Source: Pseudodesulfovibrio nedwellii
Lineage (GTDB): Bacteria; Desulfobacterota; Desulfovibrionia; Desulfovibrionales; Desulfovibrionaceae
Length of the DNA stretch: 64,000 bases
Assembly: GCF_027923765.1 (NCBI RefSeq)
Contig: NZ_AP026709.1
Span: 3,275,501-3,339,500 of the forward strand
Direction of reading: 5' to 3'
The position numbers were made by a program, and so were the translations under genes. The notes under the pieces are model-generated. The model worked only from the letters and a program-made list of their open reading frames with translations. It searched no databases and was not told where the DNA came from. Shown here in pieces: positions 27,336-36,844 of this stretch. How positions within the stretch are numbered: position 1 is the first letter of the stretch; each line of letters starts with the position of its first letter.

Positions 27336-28310
27336 ATGCTCGCGTTTCTTATTCGTCGCATCACTCAGAGCGCAGTCGTGCTTCTGGTTATGTCGGTTCT
27401 TGTGTTTGTCGGTGTGTACTACATCGGCAACCCGATCGACATTCTGATCGCACCCGACGCTTCTCCGGCCGAGTACGCTCGTGCCGTCAGCGAGTTTGGT
27501 TTGGACAAACCGCTGTGGGAACAATATTTCATTTTTCTCAAAGGCGCCCTGCATGGCAATTTCGGCAATTCGTTCGTATACAACGAACCCGCTCTCAAGA
27601 TCATTTTTGATCGACTTCCGGCCACGTTGGAACTCGCCTTCACTGCCATGTTCATGGCGGTGTTCATGGGTATTCCGCTGGGCATGATCGCTGGTATCCA
27701 GCATGATAACTGGATCGGGCGTAACATCATGCGCTTCTCCATCCTCGGATTTTCCCTGCCTACATTCTGGGTCGGGCTCATGCTCATCATCATTTTTTCC
27801 GTGCAGCTCGGCTGGCTCCCTTCAGGTGGCCGTGGCGAGCCTGTCGAATTTCTTGGTATGCACTTCAGCTTTCTGTCGTGGAAAGGGTTGTCGTATCTCA
27901 TTTTGCCAGCGTCCAATTTGGCCTTGTTCAAGACGTCCCTGGCCATCCGGCTCAGTCGCGCCGGAGTTCAGGAAAATTTGCAGATGGATTACGTGAAGTT
28001 TGCACGGGCCAAGGGCTTATCAAACACTCGTATTATCGGGCTGCATGTCATGAAGAATATCATGATCCCAGTGATTACCGTTCTCGGCATGGAGTTTGGT
28101 AACCTGATCGCATTCGCGGTTGTTACGGAAACAATTTTTGCATGGCCCGGTATGGGCAAGTTGGTGATTGACTCCATCGGAGTTTTGGACCGGCCTATCA
28201 TTGTGGCATATCTGCTCATTACGGTGACCATGTTCATTCTCATCAATTTGATCGTGGACATCTTGTACTCGGTCCTTGACCCCAGGGTTCGCCTGGGCGA
28301 CGAGCGATAG
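27336..28310 (+). CDS. Peptide-type ABC transporter permease (DppB-like)
   Basis: Inner-membrane permease of 324 residues with six helices (first MLAFLIRRITQSAVVLLVMS, as is standard for DppB/OppB). The cytoplasmic EAA-type loop is near residue 220 (YVKFARAKGLSNTRIIGLHVMKN), which docks on the ATPases. It follows the binding protein after a 74-base gap that contains a hairpin and is nine bases before the second permease gene. Size and motifs are typical; no defects seen. Confidence 0.94.
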   Translation: MLAFLIRRITQSAVVLLVMSVLVFVGVYYIGNPIDILIAPDASPAEYARAVSEFGLDKPLWEQYFIFLKGALHGNFGNSFVYNEPALKIIFDRLPATLELAFTAMFMAVFMGIPLGMIAGIQHDNWIGRNIMRFSILGFSLPTFWVGLMLIIIFSVQLGWLPSGGRGEPVEFLGMHFSFLSWKGLSYLILPASNLALFKTSLAIRLSRAGVQENLQMDYVKFARAKGLSNTRIIGLHVMKNIMIPVITVLGMEFGNLIAFAVVTETIFAWPGMGKLVIDSIGVLDRPIIVAYLLITVTMFILINLIVDILYSVLDPRVRLGDER

Positions 28311-28319
28311 GGGGAGAAC

Positions 28320-29207
28320 ATGGCACAACAAAGTGAATCCTTGTTCTGGCAGACTGTTCAGGAATATTTCGAGAGCCGGGTGGCGACCATCGGGCTTATC
28401 CTTTTGACAATCATTGTTGCGGTGGCCTTGTTGGCACCGTTTATTTCGCCGCAAAATCCGTATGATCTCATGTCTATTGATATCATGGATTCCAAGCTTG
28501 CTCCGGGCGAAACGACTTTTGACGGAGCTACCACCTTCTATCTTGGTACGGACAGTCAGGGGCGCGATATGCTCAGCTCCATTCTGTACGGACTGCGCAT
28601 TAGTCTCGGCGTGGGAGTACTTTCCACGGTTATCGCGCTCATTATAGGTGCGATTATCGGCCTTTGGGCTGCGTATCAAGGGGGGAAGACTGACGCTTTC
28701 ATCATGCGAACGGTGGATTTGCAACTGAGTTTTCCCGCCATTTTGGTGGCGTTGATCCTACTCGCCATTCTCGGCAAGGGTATCGACAAGATCATTTTGG
28801 CGTTGGTCATGGTTCAGTGGGCGTATTACGCACGCGCCATCCGAAGCAACGTATTGGTGGAGCGCAACAAGGAATACGTGGAAGCGGCCAAATGTTTGGC
28901 GCTACCCAAGCGGCGAATCATGTTTGGTCACGTTTTGCCTAACTGTACGCCTGAGTTGATTGTTATTTCCACAGTCAAGGTGGCCGGGGCTATTGCTCTT
29001 GAAGCGACTTTGTCCTTTCTTGGTCTGGGAATGCCTATCACCAAGCCGTCGCTTGGTCTGCTTATCGCCAACGGATTCAAATTCCTGCAAAGCGGGTATT
29101 ATTGGATCAGTGTGTATCCCGGCATAGCCCTGTTAATACTCATCGTCTGCATCAATCTGGTCGGCGACCGGTTACGCGACGTGTTGAATCCGAGGTTGAA
29201 GCGATGA
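28320..29207 (+). CDS. Peptide-type ABC transporter permease (DppC-like)
   Basis: Second permease, 295 residues, of the DppC/OppC type with six helices. N-terminal OppC-like segment (VATIGLILLTIIVAVALLAPFIS), then LGTDSQGRDMLSSILYGLRISL, which is the family hallmark. The EAA loop is YVEAAKCLALPKRRIMFGHVLPN. It forms the membrane heterodimer with the preceding DppB-like gene and overlaps the first ATPase gene (ATG inside GCGATGAGCG at the stop). Confidence 0.94.
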   Translation: MAQQSESLFWQTVQEYFESRVATIGLILLTIIVAVALLAPFISPQNPYDLMSIDIMDSKLAPGETTFDGATTFYLGTDSQGRDMLSSILYGLRISLGVGVLSTVIALIIGAIIGLWAAYQGGKTDAFIMRTVDLQLSFPAILVALILLAILGKGIDKIILALVMVQWAYYARAIRSNVLVERNKEYVEAAKCLALPKRRIMFGHVLPNCTPELIVISTVKVAGAIALEATLSFLGLGMPITKPSLGLLIANGFKFLQSGYYWISVYPGIALLILIVCINLVGDRLRDVLNPRLKR

Positions 29208-30187
29208 GCGCACCACTTCTTGAAATGAAAGACCTCCAGACCTATTTTTATACCCGTGCGGGTGTGGTCAAGGCGGTCAACGGCATATCTCTCACCGTGA
29301 ACAAGGGTGAGGTTATCGGCATTGTCGGCGAGTCCGGCTCTGGTAAATCCGTTATGGGCTTTTCCATCATGGGACTTGTTGATCCTCCAGGTCGTGTGGC
29401 TGGTGGGTCCATCAAGTTCAAGGGCAAGGAATTGGTCGATCAGACCGAGCCTGAATGGCGTTCCTTTCGTGGTAATAATGTGGCCATGATTTTTCAGGAC
29501 CCCATGATGACCTTGAATCCTGTTTTGCGTATCGACACGCAGATGATCGAAGCTATTCGAGCTCATGAAAATGTCAGCAAGGCCGAGGCCCGTCGTCGTT
29601 CCGTCGAGGCTTTGGGTATGGTCGGAATTCCATCGCCCGAGGAGCGCATCAAGGCGTATCCGCACCAGTTCTCTGGTGGTATGCGTCAGCGTGTTGCCAT
29701 TGCGACCGGGCTGTTGAATAATCCCGACCTCATTATTGCGGACGAGCCGACCACTGCGCTCGACGTGACTATTCAGAGTCAGATTCTCGCAGAGATGCAG
29801 AAGCTCTGTCGTAAAACGGATATGGCTCTTATGTGGATTACTCATGACCTGACTGTCATCGCTGGGTTGGCTCATCGGGTCGCTGTTATGTACGCAGGGA
29901 CAATTATTGAGGAAGGCCCTGTGCAGGATGTGCTTGATAAACCACTGCATCCTTATACCGAAGGGTTGATTGGCTCGGTACCGAGTCGCAACCGGCGGGG
30001 CGAAAGACTTTATCAGATTCCAGGGACAACTCCGTCCCTGATTAATCTGCCGGAAGGGTGTCCTTTCAGGATGCGTTGTTCCCGGAGTTCAGAGAAGTGT
30101 TTTCAGGAGCCGCCCGTGACCATTATGGACGATGGCCGCAAGGTTTGTTGTTTTCATCCGGGCAAATATAACAGGAGCAACGGATAG
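29204..30187 (+). CDS. Peptide-type ABC transporter ATPase (DppD-like)
   Basis: Start at 29204 ([15 protein letters not shown]), overlapping the permease stop by four bases; the in-frame extension to 29102 is within the permease gene and rejected. 327 residues: Walker A GESGSGKS, signature [12 protein letters not shown], Walker [13 protein letters not shown] and switch His in THD. The C-terminal oligopeptide-type extension has a cysteine cluster ([16 protein letters not shown]), which binds an Fe-S cluster in DppD/DppF relatives. It works with the next gene. Confidence 0.94.
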   Translation: MSAPLLEMKDLQTYFYTRAGVVKAVNGISLTVNKGEVIGIVGESGSGKSVMGFSIMGLVDPPGRVAGGSIKFKGKELVDQTEPEWRSFRGNNVAMIFQDPMMTLNPVLRIDTQMIEAIRAHENVSKAEARRRSVEALGMVGIPSPEERIKAYPHQFSGGMRQRVAIATGLLNNPDLIIADEPTTALDVTIQSQILAEMQKLCRKTDMALMWITHDLTVIAGLAHRVAVMYAGTIIEEGPVQDVLDKPLHPYTEGLIGSVPSRNRRGERLYQIPGTTPSLINLPEGCPFRMRCSRSSEKCFQEPPVTIMDDGRKVCCFHPGKYNRSNG

Positions 30188-30191
30188 TATT

Positions 30192-31193
30192 ATGAGTGAC
30201 GTAAAGACACCGTTCATCCGCTGTGAACATATCAGTAAGGTTTTTGAGAAAAAACTGGACTTTGCCAGTAAAGCGGCCCGCAGGCTTGGTGCGAAGATTC
30301 TCGAAGAGCGTGTACAGGCTGTGGACGACGTGAATCTGTACGTCATGCCCGGCGAAGTAGTCGGGTTGGTGGGTGAGTCCGGTTGCGGAAAGTCTACCCT
30401 TGGCCGCATGATCTGCGACATTATGCAGCAGACATCCGGCAATATTTATTACAAGGGTAAGAATGTTGTCGAGATGACCGCCAAGGAAAAGCTCGACTAT
30501 GCCATCAATGTTCAGATGATTTTTCAGGATCCGTTTGCCTCGCTCAATCCGCGTAAGCGCGTCAAGGCGATCATTGGCGAAGCCCCATTATATCACGGTA
30601 TGACCACGGCTAAAGAATTGGATAATTATCTTGATGGAGTCATGGAACAATGCGGTCTGGATACCTCCTTCAAGAATCGGTATCCACATCAGTTTTCCGG
30701 TGGACAGCGGCAGCGTGTCGGCATTGCTCGTGCTATGGCCGTGAAACCGGAATGTCTGGTCTGCGATGAATCCGTGGCTGCTTTGGATGTATCTATTCAG
30801 GCCCAGATTCTGAATCTGTTTATGGACTTGAGGGAACAGCACAATCTGACTTGTTTGTTCATCTCTCATGATCTTGGTGTGGTTGAGCACATTTCCGACC
30901 GTATCGCCGTTATGTATCTTGGACGTATCGTGGAAACCGCGCCCGTGGACGAGTTGTTCAAATCCCCATTTCATCCTTATACTCAGGCATTGTTGAACGA
31001 AGTGCCAAGGCTGGATAAACGCGGTGTGGATTTTTCTCCGCTTATCGGTGAGATTCCATCTCCTTTGGACCCGCCAACTGGCTGCCATTTCCATCCGCGC
31101 TGTGCGCATGCCATGGATATTTGCAAGCGAGAGGCCCCGACTCGGCGTGAAATCGCACCCGGCCGGTATGCTCGATGCCATCTGGATTCCTAG
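30192..31193 (+). CDS. Peptide-type ABC transporter ATPase (DppF-like)
   Basis: Start at 30192 ([16 protein letters not shown]), four bases after the DppD-like stop. 333 residues: Walker [10 protein letters not shown], signature [14 protein letters not shown], Walker [14 protein letters not shown] (Ser in place of the usual Pro of DEP, as is normal in DppF), and the C-terminal [14 protein letters not shown] cysteine cluster. It completes the importer; a strong terminator follows. Confidence 0.94.
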   Translation: MSDVKTPFIRCEHISKVFEKKLDFASKAARRLGAKILEERVQAVDDVNLYVMPGEVVGLVGESGCGKSTLGRMICDIMQQTSGNIYYKGKNVVEMTAKEKLDYAINVQMIFQDPFASLNPRKRVKAIIGEAPLYHGMTTAKELDNYLDGVMEQCGLDTSFKNRYPHQFSGGQRQRVGIARAMAVKPECLVCDESVAALDVSIQAQILNLFMDLREQHNLTCLFISHDLGVVEHISDRIAVMYLGRIVETAPVDELFKSPFHPYTQALLNEVPRLDKRGVDFSPLIGEIPSPLDPPTGCHFHPRCAHAMDICKREAPTRREIAPGRYARCHLDS

Positions 31194-31215
31194 AAAGTGC
31201 GATTTTGTGAAGAAT

Positions 31216-31253
31216 AAGGCCCCATGATATTTATCGTGGGGCCTTTTTTTTGT
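31216..31253 (+). terminator. Intrinsic terminator of the peptide importer operon
   Basis: AAGGCCCCA-TGATA (31216-31229) pairs with TATCGTGGGGCCTT (31232-31245), followed by at least eight T. It lies 23 bases after the last ATPase gene. Confidence 0.92.
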
Positions 31254-31259
31254 TTGACT

Positions 31260-31478
31260 AAGTAGCCTTCGGCGGTGCTTTTAGCGGGACCAGAGAATCT
31301 TTTGGAAAAGGTTCTTTGGACTTTTCCAAAATCTTTTGTCGCTCGCAACGCTCGGGGGCATACGTTTACAACGATGTCTATCCCCCTCGCCGAAGGCGCG
31401 ACAAAAAGTTCTGGAAGGGGAGTCCAGAGGGGGAACCTCTTGAAAGAGGTTTCCCTTCTGGCCGCCGGAGGCATCTTT
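31260..31478. repeat. Composite extragenic hairpin repeat, copy 1
   Basis: About 220 bases of nested inverted repeats between convergent genes. Clear parts: TTTTGGAAAAG (31300-31310) with CTTTTCCAAAA (31321-31331), and GGGAACCTCT with AGAGGTTTCCC around 31431-31455. CGCCGAAGGCG and GGCCGCCGGAGGC occur near its right end. A diverged relative lies at 61604-61790. No open frame is credible here. Confidence 0.65.
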
Positions 31479-32813
31479 TTATTTTTGAGCGTCCATTCGT
31501 TTGAGCTTCTCGCGCAGGGTCTTTCGGTTGATTCCGAGGATTTCTGCGGCTCGGGTCTTGTTGTCGCCGGTCATGGCAAGCACGTTGAGGATGTGTTCGG
31601 CTTCGACTTCATCGAGGGAACGGTCAACGCGTCCGCCTGCTGGCAGACTGAACCGCATGTCTTCCGGGAGATCTGCGACTTCGATCACGTCTCGGTCTAC
31701 AATGACGACCAGACGGTGGATGAGATTTTCCATTTCGCGGACATTGCCGGGCCACGGATGATTGCGGAGGGCATTGAGGGCTTCGTCGCTCAGGACAGGT
31801 GCAGTGCGCCGCATGGTTTTTGAAAATTTGTTCAGGAAATGGTTGATGAGCGCTAGCATGTCGTCACCACGTTCTCGCAAAGTGGGAACCGGGATGTCTA
31901 CGATGTTTATGCGGTAATAGAGGTCTTCGCGGAAGCTGCCTTCCTCTACCAGTTGTTTAAGGTTTTCGTGGGTGGCGGCCAGAATACGAGTGTCAGCAGT
32001 GAGCACCTTGCTGGAGCCTACCTTGCAGAATTCTTTTGATTGGATGACCCGAAGGATTTTGGCCTGCATGTTGGGGCTGGCGTCACCAATTTCGTCCAGA
32101 AAAATTGAGCCGCTGTGTGCTATTTCGAAAAAACCAGCCCGACCGTTTTTGGCGCCGGTAAAGGCTCCTTTGACATGGCCGAAAAGTTCGGATTCTACGA
32201 GTCCTTCCGGGATGGCGGTACAGTTGACCGGGACGAACGGGGCGGAACGGCGGTCGCTGTTGTAGTGGACTGCACGGGCCACAAGCTCTTTACCTGTGCC
32301 TGAATTGCCAGAAATAAGGACGTTGGCATCGCTTTTGGCGGCCTGCTCTATACGACGGAAGACCCTTTTCATTTCCGGGGAATCGCCGATGATACCAAAG
32401 TTGTCGGGTGGCGTGTCGCCGGTACTTAGGATGCGGCGCCGGAGCAGTCGATCCACAATGCGCTGTACAGCCGTAAGCAGTTCATCTGTTGTGAAAGGTT
32501 TGGCGAGGTATTCTCCGGCGCCGTCCTTGATGGCTTTGACCGCTCCGGGAATGGAGGGGTAGCCGGTGATCATCATGATTTCCGTGTGCTGGTGATTGTC
32601 ACGGACGTGTTTGATGAGGTCCAGACCGGTCGCTTGTGGCATGCGAAAATCCGTGATGACAAGGTCTATGTCCAGTTCCTCAAGTAAGGGCAGGGCTTCG
32701 GCCACGGCCTGGCATGTATAGACTTCGTATCCGCCGGACTGAAGGTTGCGCTTGAGAACTTCAAGGGTGTTGGCGCTGTCGTCCACGGCCAGAATCCTAA
32801 TATGATCACTCAT
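31479..32813 (-). CDS. NtrC-family sigma-54 response regulator
   Basis: A 444-residue transcriptional activator. Receiver 1-120 with D11-D12, phosphoacceptor D55 (VITDFRMP) and Lys in LAKPFT. AAA+ domain about 140-375 with Walker A GNSGTGKE, the sigma-54 contact loop GAFTGA, Walker B IFLDEIGD and WPGNVREMENL. Fis-type helix-turn-helix at the end (NKTRAAEILGINRKTLREKL). It activates sigma-54 promoters when phosphorylated by the kinase at 32810-34297, whose stop overlaps its start by four bases. No sigma-54 promoter that it might control could be fixed by eye in the flanks. Confidence 0.94.
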   Translation of the reverse strand: MSDHIRILAVDDSANTLEVLKRNLQSGGYEVYTCQAVAEALPLLEELDIDLVITDFRMPQATGLDLIKHVRDNHQHTEIMMITGYPSIPGAVKAIKDGAGEYLAKPFTTDELLTAVQRIVDRLLRRRILSTGDTPPDNFGIIGDSPEMKRVFRRIEQAAKSDANVLISGNSGTGKELVARAVHYNSDRRSAPFVPVNCTAIPEGLVESELFGHVKGAFTGAKNGRAGFFEIAHSGSIFLDEIGDASPNMQAKILRVIQSKEFCKVGSSKVLTADTRILAATHENLKQLVEEGSFREDLYYRINIVDIPVPTLRERGDDMLALINHFLNKFSKTMRRTAPVLSDEALNALRNHPWPGNVREMENLIHRLVVIVDRDVIEVADLPEDMRFSLPAGGRVDRSLDEVEAEHILNVLAMTGDNKTRAAEILGINRKTLREKLKRMDAQK

Positions 32814-34297
32814 GGGTATACCGTTGTGTTGCGTTGACTGGGGAAGGCGATTTCTACCTGCGTACCATTGTTTTGGGTGGAGTTTACCTGAATGAATCCG
32901 TTGTGTGCCTTGACGATTCCGTGAACTACGGACAGGCCTAATCCGGTTCCTTTGTCCACATCTTTGGTGGTGTAAAACGGGCTGAATATCTGTTTGAGTG
33001 TGTCCTGCTTCATCCCTGAGCCAGTGTCTTCTACTATGAGATAGACATCGCCCTTATCCACCGTGCGTGCCGTCAAAGTGCCGCCATCGGGCATGGCCTG
33101 AATGGCGTTGGCTGCCAGGTTGACTACGACCTGTTTGATGTGTTGAGGGTCAGCCATTATGTGGGGGAGGGCTTCGTCAAATTCACACCGGACTTCGACA
33201 TGGGAACGTTTGGCATTGGCCGAGGTGATATGCAAGGCCTGATCCACCAATTCGTTGAGATTTACAGCGATTTTTTGGGGTGGGAACTGGCGGCTGAAGA
33301 ACATGAGTTTGCGGATGATCTCGCGTGCGTGCAGGGATGAGTCCACGATATTTCCAAGATCATTGGTCGCTTGTTCCGGCAGTTTTGGTGTCTGGAGGGC
33401 CAGTTGAGCAAATCCGAGAATGTTCGCCAGTGGTTCGTTGATTTCATGGGCTACGCCAGCAGAAAATTGGCCGATTTTTGCCAATCGGTCTGCTTGTCGG
33501 AGTTGGCTCTCGAGAGCCTGTTTTGCTCGACGGGTTTCCTTTTTTCCGATGAGGATTGAGACTTGTTTTGCCACCATGACCAGAAAGCCTTTTTTGTGTC
33601 TGAGTATGGCAGGGGAAGGGTGCTCTTCGCTGTTATCCACGGATACAGTCAGCATACCCCGATGTTCCTCATTGACAAGTAGTGGTTCTGCAAAGGAATG
33701 GATATCTTCTGAAATTCCTACGGTTTTCCAGGTTTCGCCATCCAGACTGATTCGGACATGCGTCCGAGCCGGGTCCTTGAAAGCGTGTGGCAGAAGGTGG
33801 ACTACCTGATCCAACATAGAGGCGAGCTTCGGCTGCATACTCGTCATGATCTGGCTGATTTTATAGAGACAGTCGAGTTCCCGGTTGCGTTCGATCAGGG
33901 AATACCTTTCACGAAGCAGTCCTTTTTCGCGCAGGATGAGGTTAGTCACGTCCTGTCCAACGCATAACAGGCTGATAATTTCGCCGTTGGAGTCGGTCAG
34001 GGGTTTGAGGTTCCAGTTGACGTAAACTGTATCACCGTCTCTGGCTGAAATGACTCCGGCAAAGGCGGATATGTCGAGTTCTTGAAAACTGTCAGTGATG
34101 GCGTGTCGAGCGGCCTCTCGATCTTCTTCTGGGATGAAGGTTTCAAACCAGTCCCGCCCAGCCAGTTCCTGCATGGTGTAGCCGGAAAGGAATTCAAGTT
34201 CCGAGTTACCGTGAATGATCCTCCCCTTAATATCCAGCGTGACCACGATGCCGTGGGTGAGCTGCATGACCGTTTCGTAATAATTGTGGAGGTTCAT
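32810..34297 (-). CDS. Soluble PAS histidine kinase, partner of the NtrC-like regulator
   Basis: Start at 34297 (MNLHNYYETV) with AAGGA six bases ahead; the adjacent ATG 34300 is also possible, and the extension to 34462 is rejected. 495 residues without membrane helices: PAS about 8-125 (GIVVTLDIKGRIIHGNSELEFLSGYT), a middle region of about 140 residues that could be GAF-like, HisKA with His in FSAGVAHEINEPLANILGF, and ATPase with NLAANAIQAM, DTGSGM and GTGLGLS. The absence of membrane segments points to an intracellular signal. It is translationally coupled to the regulator. Confidence 0.91.
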   Translation of the reverse strand: MNLHNYYETVMQLTHGIVVTLDIKGRIIHGNSELEFLSGYTMQELAGRDWFETFIPEEDREAARHAITDSFQELDISAFAGVISARDGDTVYVNWNLKPLTDSNGEIISLLCVGQDVTNLILREKGLLRERYSLIERNRELDCLYKISQIMTSMQPKLASMLDQVVHLLPHAFKDPARTHVRISLDGETWKTVGISEDIHSFAEPLLVNEEHRGMLTVSVDNSEEHPSPAILRHKKGFLVMVAKQVSILIGKKETRRAKQALESQLRQADRLAKIGQFSAGVAHEINEPLANILGFAQLALQTPKLPEQATNDLGNIVDSSLHAREIIRKLMFFSRQFPPQKIAVNLNELVDQALHITSANAKRSHVEVRCEFDEALPHIMADPQHIKQVVVNLAANAIQAMPDGGTLTARTVDKGDVYLIVEDTGSGMKQDTLKQIFSPFYTTKDVDKGTGLGLSVVHGIVKAHNGFIQVNSTQNNGTQVEIAFPSQRNTTVYP

Positions 34298-34375
34298 CAT
34301 ATTTCCTTTATGGATATAAAATATATGGAAATCGGTGATGAGTAAACACCCGTGACCAGAAAGGGCGTAAAGGGT

Positions 34376-34411
34376 GCACGGCCCGACCTCTCGGGGACGG
34401 TCGGGCCGTGC
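34376..34411 (-). terminator. Strong hairpin downstream of cassette B
   Basis: Perfect 13-bp stem, GCACGGCCCGACC (34376-34388) with GGTCGGGCCGTGC (34399-34411). On the minus strand it follows the stop at 34438 and is trailed by a weak T-rich stretch (CACCCTTTACG), so it is a terminator with a poor tract. Confidence 0.7.
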
Positions 34412-34437
34412 GGCATAGGGTATGTACTTACAATGAA

Positions 34438-35124
34438 TTAATGGCTGAGTCTCAGTCCCCATCCTTCAAAGACGAAGAGAATGGCAAAGCCGTACCACAG
34501 GGTATAGAAGACATAGAAGACCAGTGAGAATATAACCAGACCAAGATTATCCATGATGTGCATGGGCTCAATCTTGAAGTAGTTGTATGCGGCTTCCACT
34601 CCCTTCTTTTCTATAGTGTTGATAACCTTGGCAGCTTCAAACTGACCTTGGTCCGTGAGTTCCTTGTCCATGAGCTTCAGGCTGGTCCACCAGTTGAACA
34701 TGATTCGCCGGGGTTCCAGGTTGTATTTTGTTTGCAGTACGTCACCCTTGTTGTGATACATGGTGTCGCAGTCCGTGAGGGTTGCATCCAGAATGCTGCC
34801 CAAAGAACCGTTGACGTGTAACGCCTTTCCCTGCAGAGCGGTTTTGACACCGGCTGTCAGGAACAGGGCCGTGGCCTGACTGGCTTCGATCTCGCTGTCG
34901 TAGTTCAGCGTTAAATCAATGTCCGTGGATGCATACTTGCTGAATTCTTTCTTGAGAGCCGGGGCATATTCCACGGATCCCTTTGAGATTGAGTTGTAAA
35001 GGTTATCTAGATATTCCATTGCATTGTGACCATTAAATAATGGCTGGAACATGAAGAACAGGACAACGAAGAAGGCTACCAGGAGACCTGCGCCTCCATA
35101 GAATTCCTTTTTGTTATGAATCAT
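34438..35124 (-). CDS. Unknown membrane protein next to TauE/SafE permease
   Basis: I do not recognise the family. 228 residues: one helix near the N-terminus (GAGLLVAFFVVLFFMFQPLF), an extracytoplasmic domain of about 140 residues, and a C-terminal hydrophobic region (LGLVIFSLVFYVFYTLWYGFAILFVF) that could be one or two helices. Its start is one base from the permease stop, so the two proteins are probably made together and may form a complex. It ends cassette B. Confidence 0.78.
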   Translation of the reverse strand: MIHNKKEFYGGAGLLVAFFVVLFFMFQPLFNGHNAMEYLDNLYNSISKGSVEYAPALKKEFSKYASTDIDLTLNYDSEIEASQATALFLTAGVKTALQGKALHVNGSLGSILDATLTDCDTMYHNKGDVLQTKYNLEPRRIMFNWWTSLKLMDKELTDQGQFEAAKVINTIEKKGVEAAYNYFKIEPMHIMDNLGLVIFSLVFYVFYTLWYGFAILFVFEGWGLRLSH

Positions 35125-35125
35125 T

Positions 35126-36403
35126 TTACGCCTCCTTTCGCTTGAGCGACGAGATGTTCTTGAGGAACGTTCCGATGACCCAGACGGAGAATCCTCCGAT
35201 CACAATGAAAAACGCCCATATACCGATATCGTTAAGTATCGATCCGAATCCGGGCGAAATGGGAATGAGACCCATCTCACCAAGTTTGCCCGGCAGGGCG
35301 AAAATACGGTTCATGAAGCCGGCCAGGACAGCCATTGCGTAGAAGCCGCGAATGGTGATGCCAGGAACAACTTTGGTGACCAAAGCACCGATCTGGATAC
35401 CAAGGAGGGAGCCGATGAGCATACCCATAGCCAAGGTATAAAAGATGAATCCGTAGATAGCGTACTGGGTGACTGATGCAAAACCTGCAGTGAATACAAT
35501 CTGGAAGATGTCAGTACCGACTGTTGTCATGGATGACACACCCAGAACGTAGACGAAGATCGGGAAGGTCAGGAACCCACCACCAACACCCATGATGCCT
35601 GCAGCCAGACCGACGAGGAGACCAGACAGAACCAGGAATATCCAGGAGATTTTGCGTCCGCCGGGAATGAGGTCTTGGTCGAACTTGATCATGGGCGGGA
35701 ACTTGACGTCCTGAAGGGACTTGGACATGGCGCCAATTTCTACACCCTCTTCGCCACCGTGCGCTCCGCCGCCTTTATCAGCCTTGCGAGAACGAAGGAA
35801 GTCGGTCAGGGCATAGATGCCGAGGAATCCAAGCATGACGGAATAAATAGTGGTGATGAACGCGTCGCTCAAGACCGGATTTATTTCATACAATACACGG
35901 TTGATGATACCGCCAGCCGTGGCTCCAAGGACGGCTCCAATAAGGAACACTGCGGCCAGAGGGACGGAGACATTACCGAGTTTGCGGTGAATGACACTGC
36001 CCATGATCGCCTTGGCGAAAATATGGAAAAGGTCTGTACCAACTGCCAGAATGCCTTTGATGCCTGCGGACATGAGGGCCGGGGCGATAATGAATCCGCC
36101 ACCCGCGCCGATACATCCGGTAATCAGGCCTGCCCCCACGCCGATGGCGATGGACACAAGGAAAATGCCCAGACTGTAAAACGCCGGACTGTATGCTTTC
36201 TTTCCACCGAGCAGATCGGGCAACAACGGTCCGATGTCATCGGCAAAGGCAATGCCGCCAAGAATGATGGGAATGACCATCAAGCCAATAATCATAAGCT
36301 TCTTTCGGCTGCTCACGATGGACTTGGCATTGGCGATTTCCCACTCTGCCATGGCGCCAGCCCCGGCGAGCATGAACTTCCCCCACTGACTGAAAAATCT
36401 CAT
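35126..36403 (-). CDS. TauE/SafE-family permease
   Basis: Start at 36403 (MRFFSQWGKFMLAG), preceded by GAGGA; a start 12 bases earlier is less likely. 425 residues with about eight or nine helices in two related halves, each with a Gly-rich motif: GAGLITGCIGAGGGFIIAPAL near residue 90 and GLAAGIMGVGGGFLTFPIFVY near 270. This internal repeat is the TauE/SafE (DUF81) signature; members export sulfite, sulfoacetate or other organosulfur anions. A hydrophilic insert (KADKGGGAHGGEEGVE) separates the halves. It takes the place held by the PEP-synthase-like gene in cassette A. Confidence 0.9.
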   Translation of the reverse strand: MRFFSQWGKFMLAGAGAMAEWEIANAKSIVSSRKKLMIIGLMVIPIILGGIAFADDIGPLLPDLLGGKKAYSPAFYSLGIFLVSIAIGVGAGLITGCIGAGGGFIIAPALMSAGIKGILAVGTDLFHIFAKAIMGSVIHRKLGNVSVPLAAVFLIGAVLGATAGGIINRVLYEINPVLSDAFITTIYSVMLGFLGIYALTDFLRSRKADKGGGAHGGEEGVEIGAMSKSLQDVKFPPMIKFDQDLIPGGRKISWIFLVLSGLLVGLAAGIMGVGGGFLTFPIFVYVLGVSSMTTVGTDIFQIVFTAGFASVTQYAIYGFIFYTLAMGMLIGSLLGIQIGALVTKVVPGITIRGFYAMAVLAGFMNRIFALPGKLGEMGLIPISPGFGSILNDIGIWAFFIVIGGFSVWVIGTFLKNISSLKRKEA

Positions 36404-36472
36404 GTGTATCCTCACTTCCTTTAGGTGTTGTATCGTCTGGATTCCGTCTAATTAAAGTATGGAAATCCTGAT

Positions 36473-36844
36473 TCACGTATCATTTCTGCTTGCTTCACGC
36501 ACTTTGTCAACCAATTCGTCAATATTTACCGGCTTCATCAGGTATCCGCAGGCTCCAAGTCCCATGCTTGCAAGGACCATGTCCGTGTCTGCGTGGGCAG
36601 TGAGCATTATGACAGCTATCTGTGGATGAGTCCGTTTGATTTCGCTCAGGGTTCTGAGTCCGTCCATGCCTGCCATTTTAATATCAAGCAGGATGACATC
36701 CACTGGACGGTTGTCGAGTTCGGTCAACGCATTTTGGCCGCTGGAGGCGGTGTGGACGTCCATGCCACGCCGCGCTAGTCGTTTGCCAAGAGGTGCGCTG
36801 AAATCGATTTCGTCATCGACCAGCAGAATCCTGATTTGTTTCAT
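36473..36844 (-). CDS. Single-domain response regulator B3
   Basis: Receiver of 123 residues with the acidic pair in LLVDDEIDF, phosphoacceptor in VILLDIKMAGMDG (Ala replaces the usual Pro), Thr in VIMLTAHAD and Lys in YLMKPVN. No output domain. It overlaps the gene upstream by four bases (stop of B2, start of B3). It corresponds to A3 at 9048-9458, sharing GKRL-RRGM and MKPV, but lacks that receiver's charged tail. Confidence 0.91.
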   Translation of the reverse strand: MKQIRILLVDDEIDFSAPLGKRLARRGMDVHTASSGQNALTELDNRPVDVILLDIKMAGMDGLRTLSEIKRTHPQIAVIMLTAHADTDMVLASMGLGACGYLMKPVNIDELVDKVREASRNDT

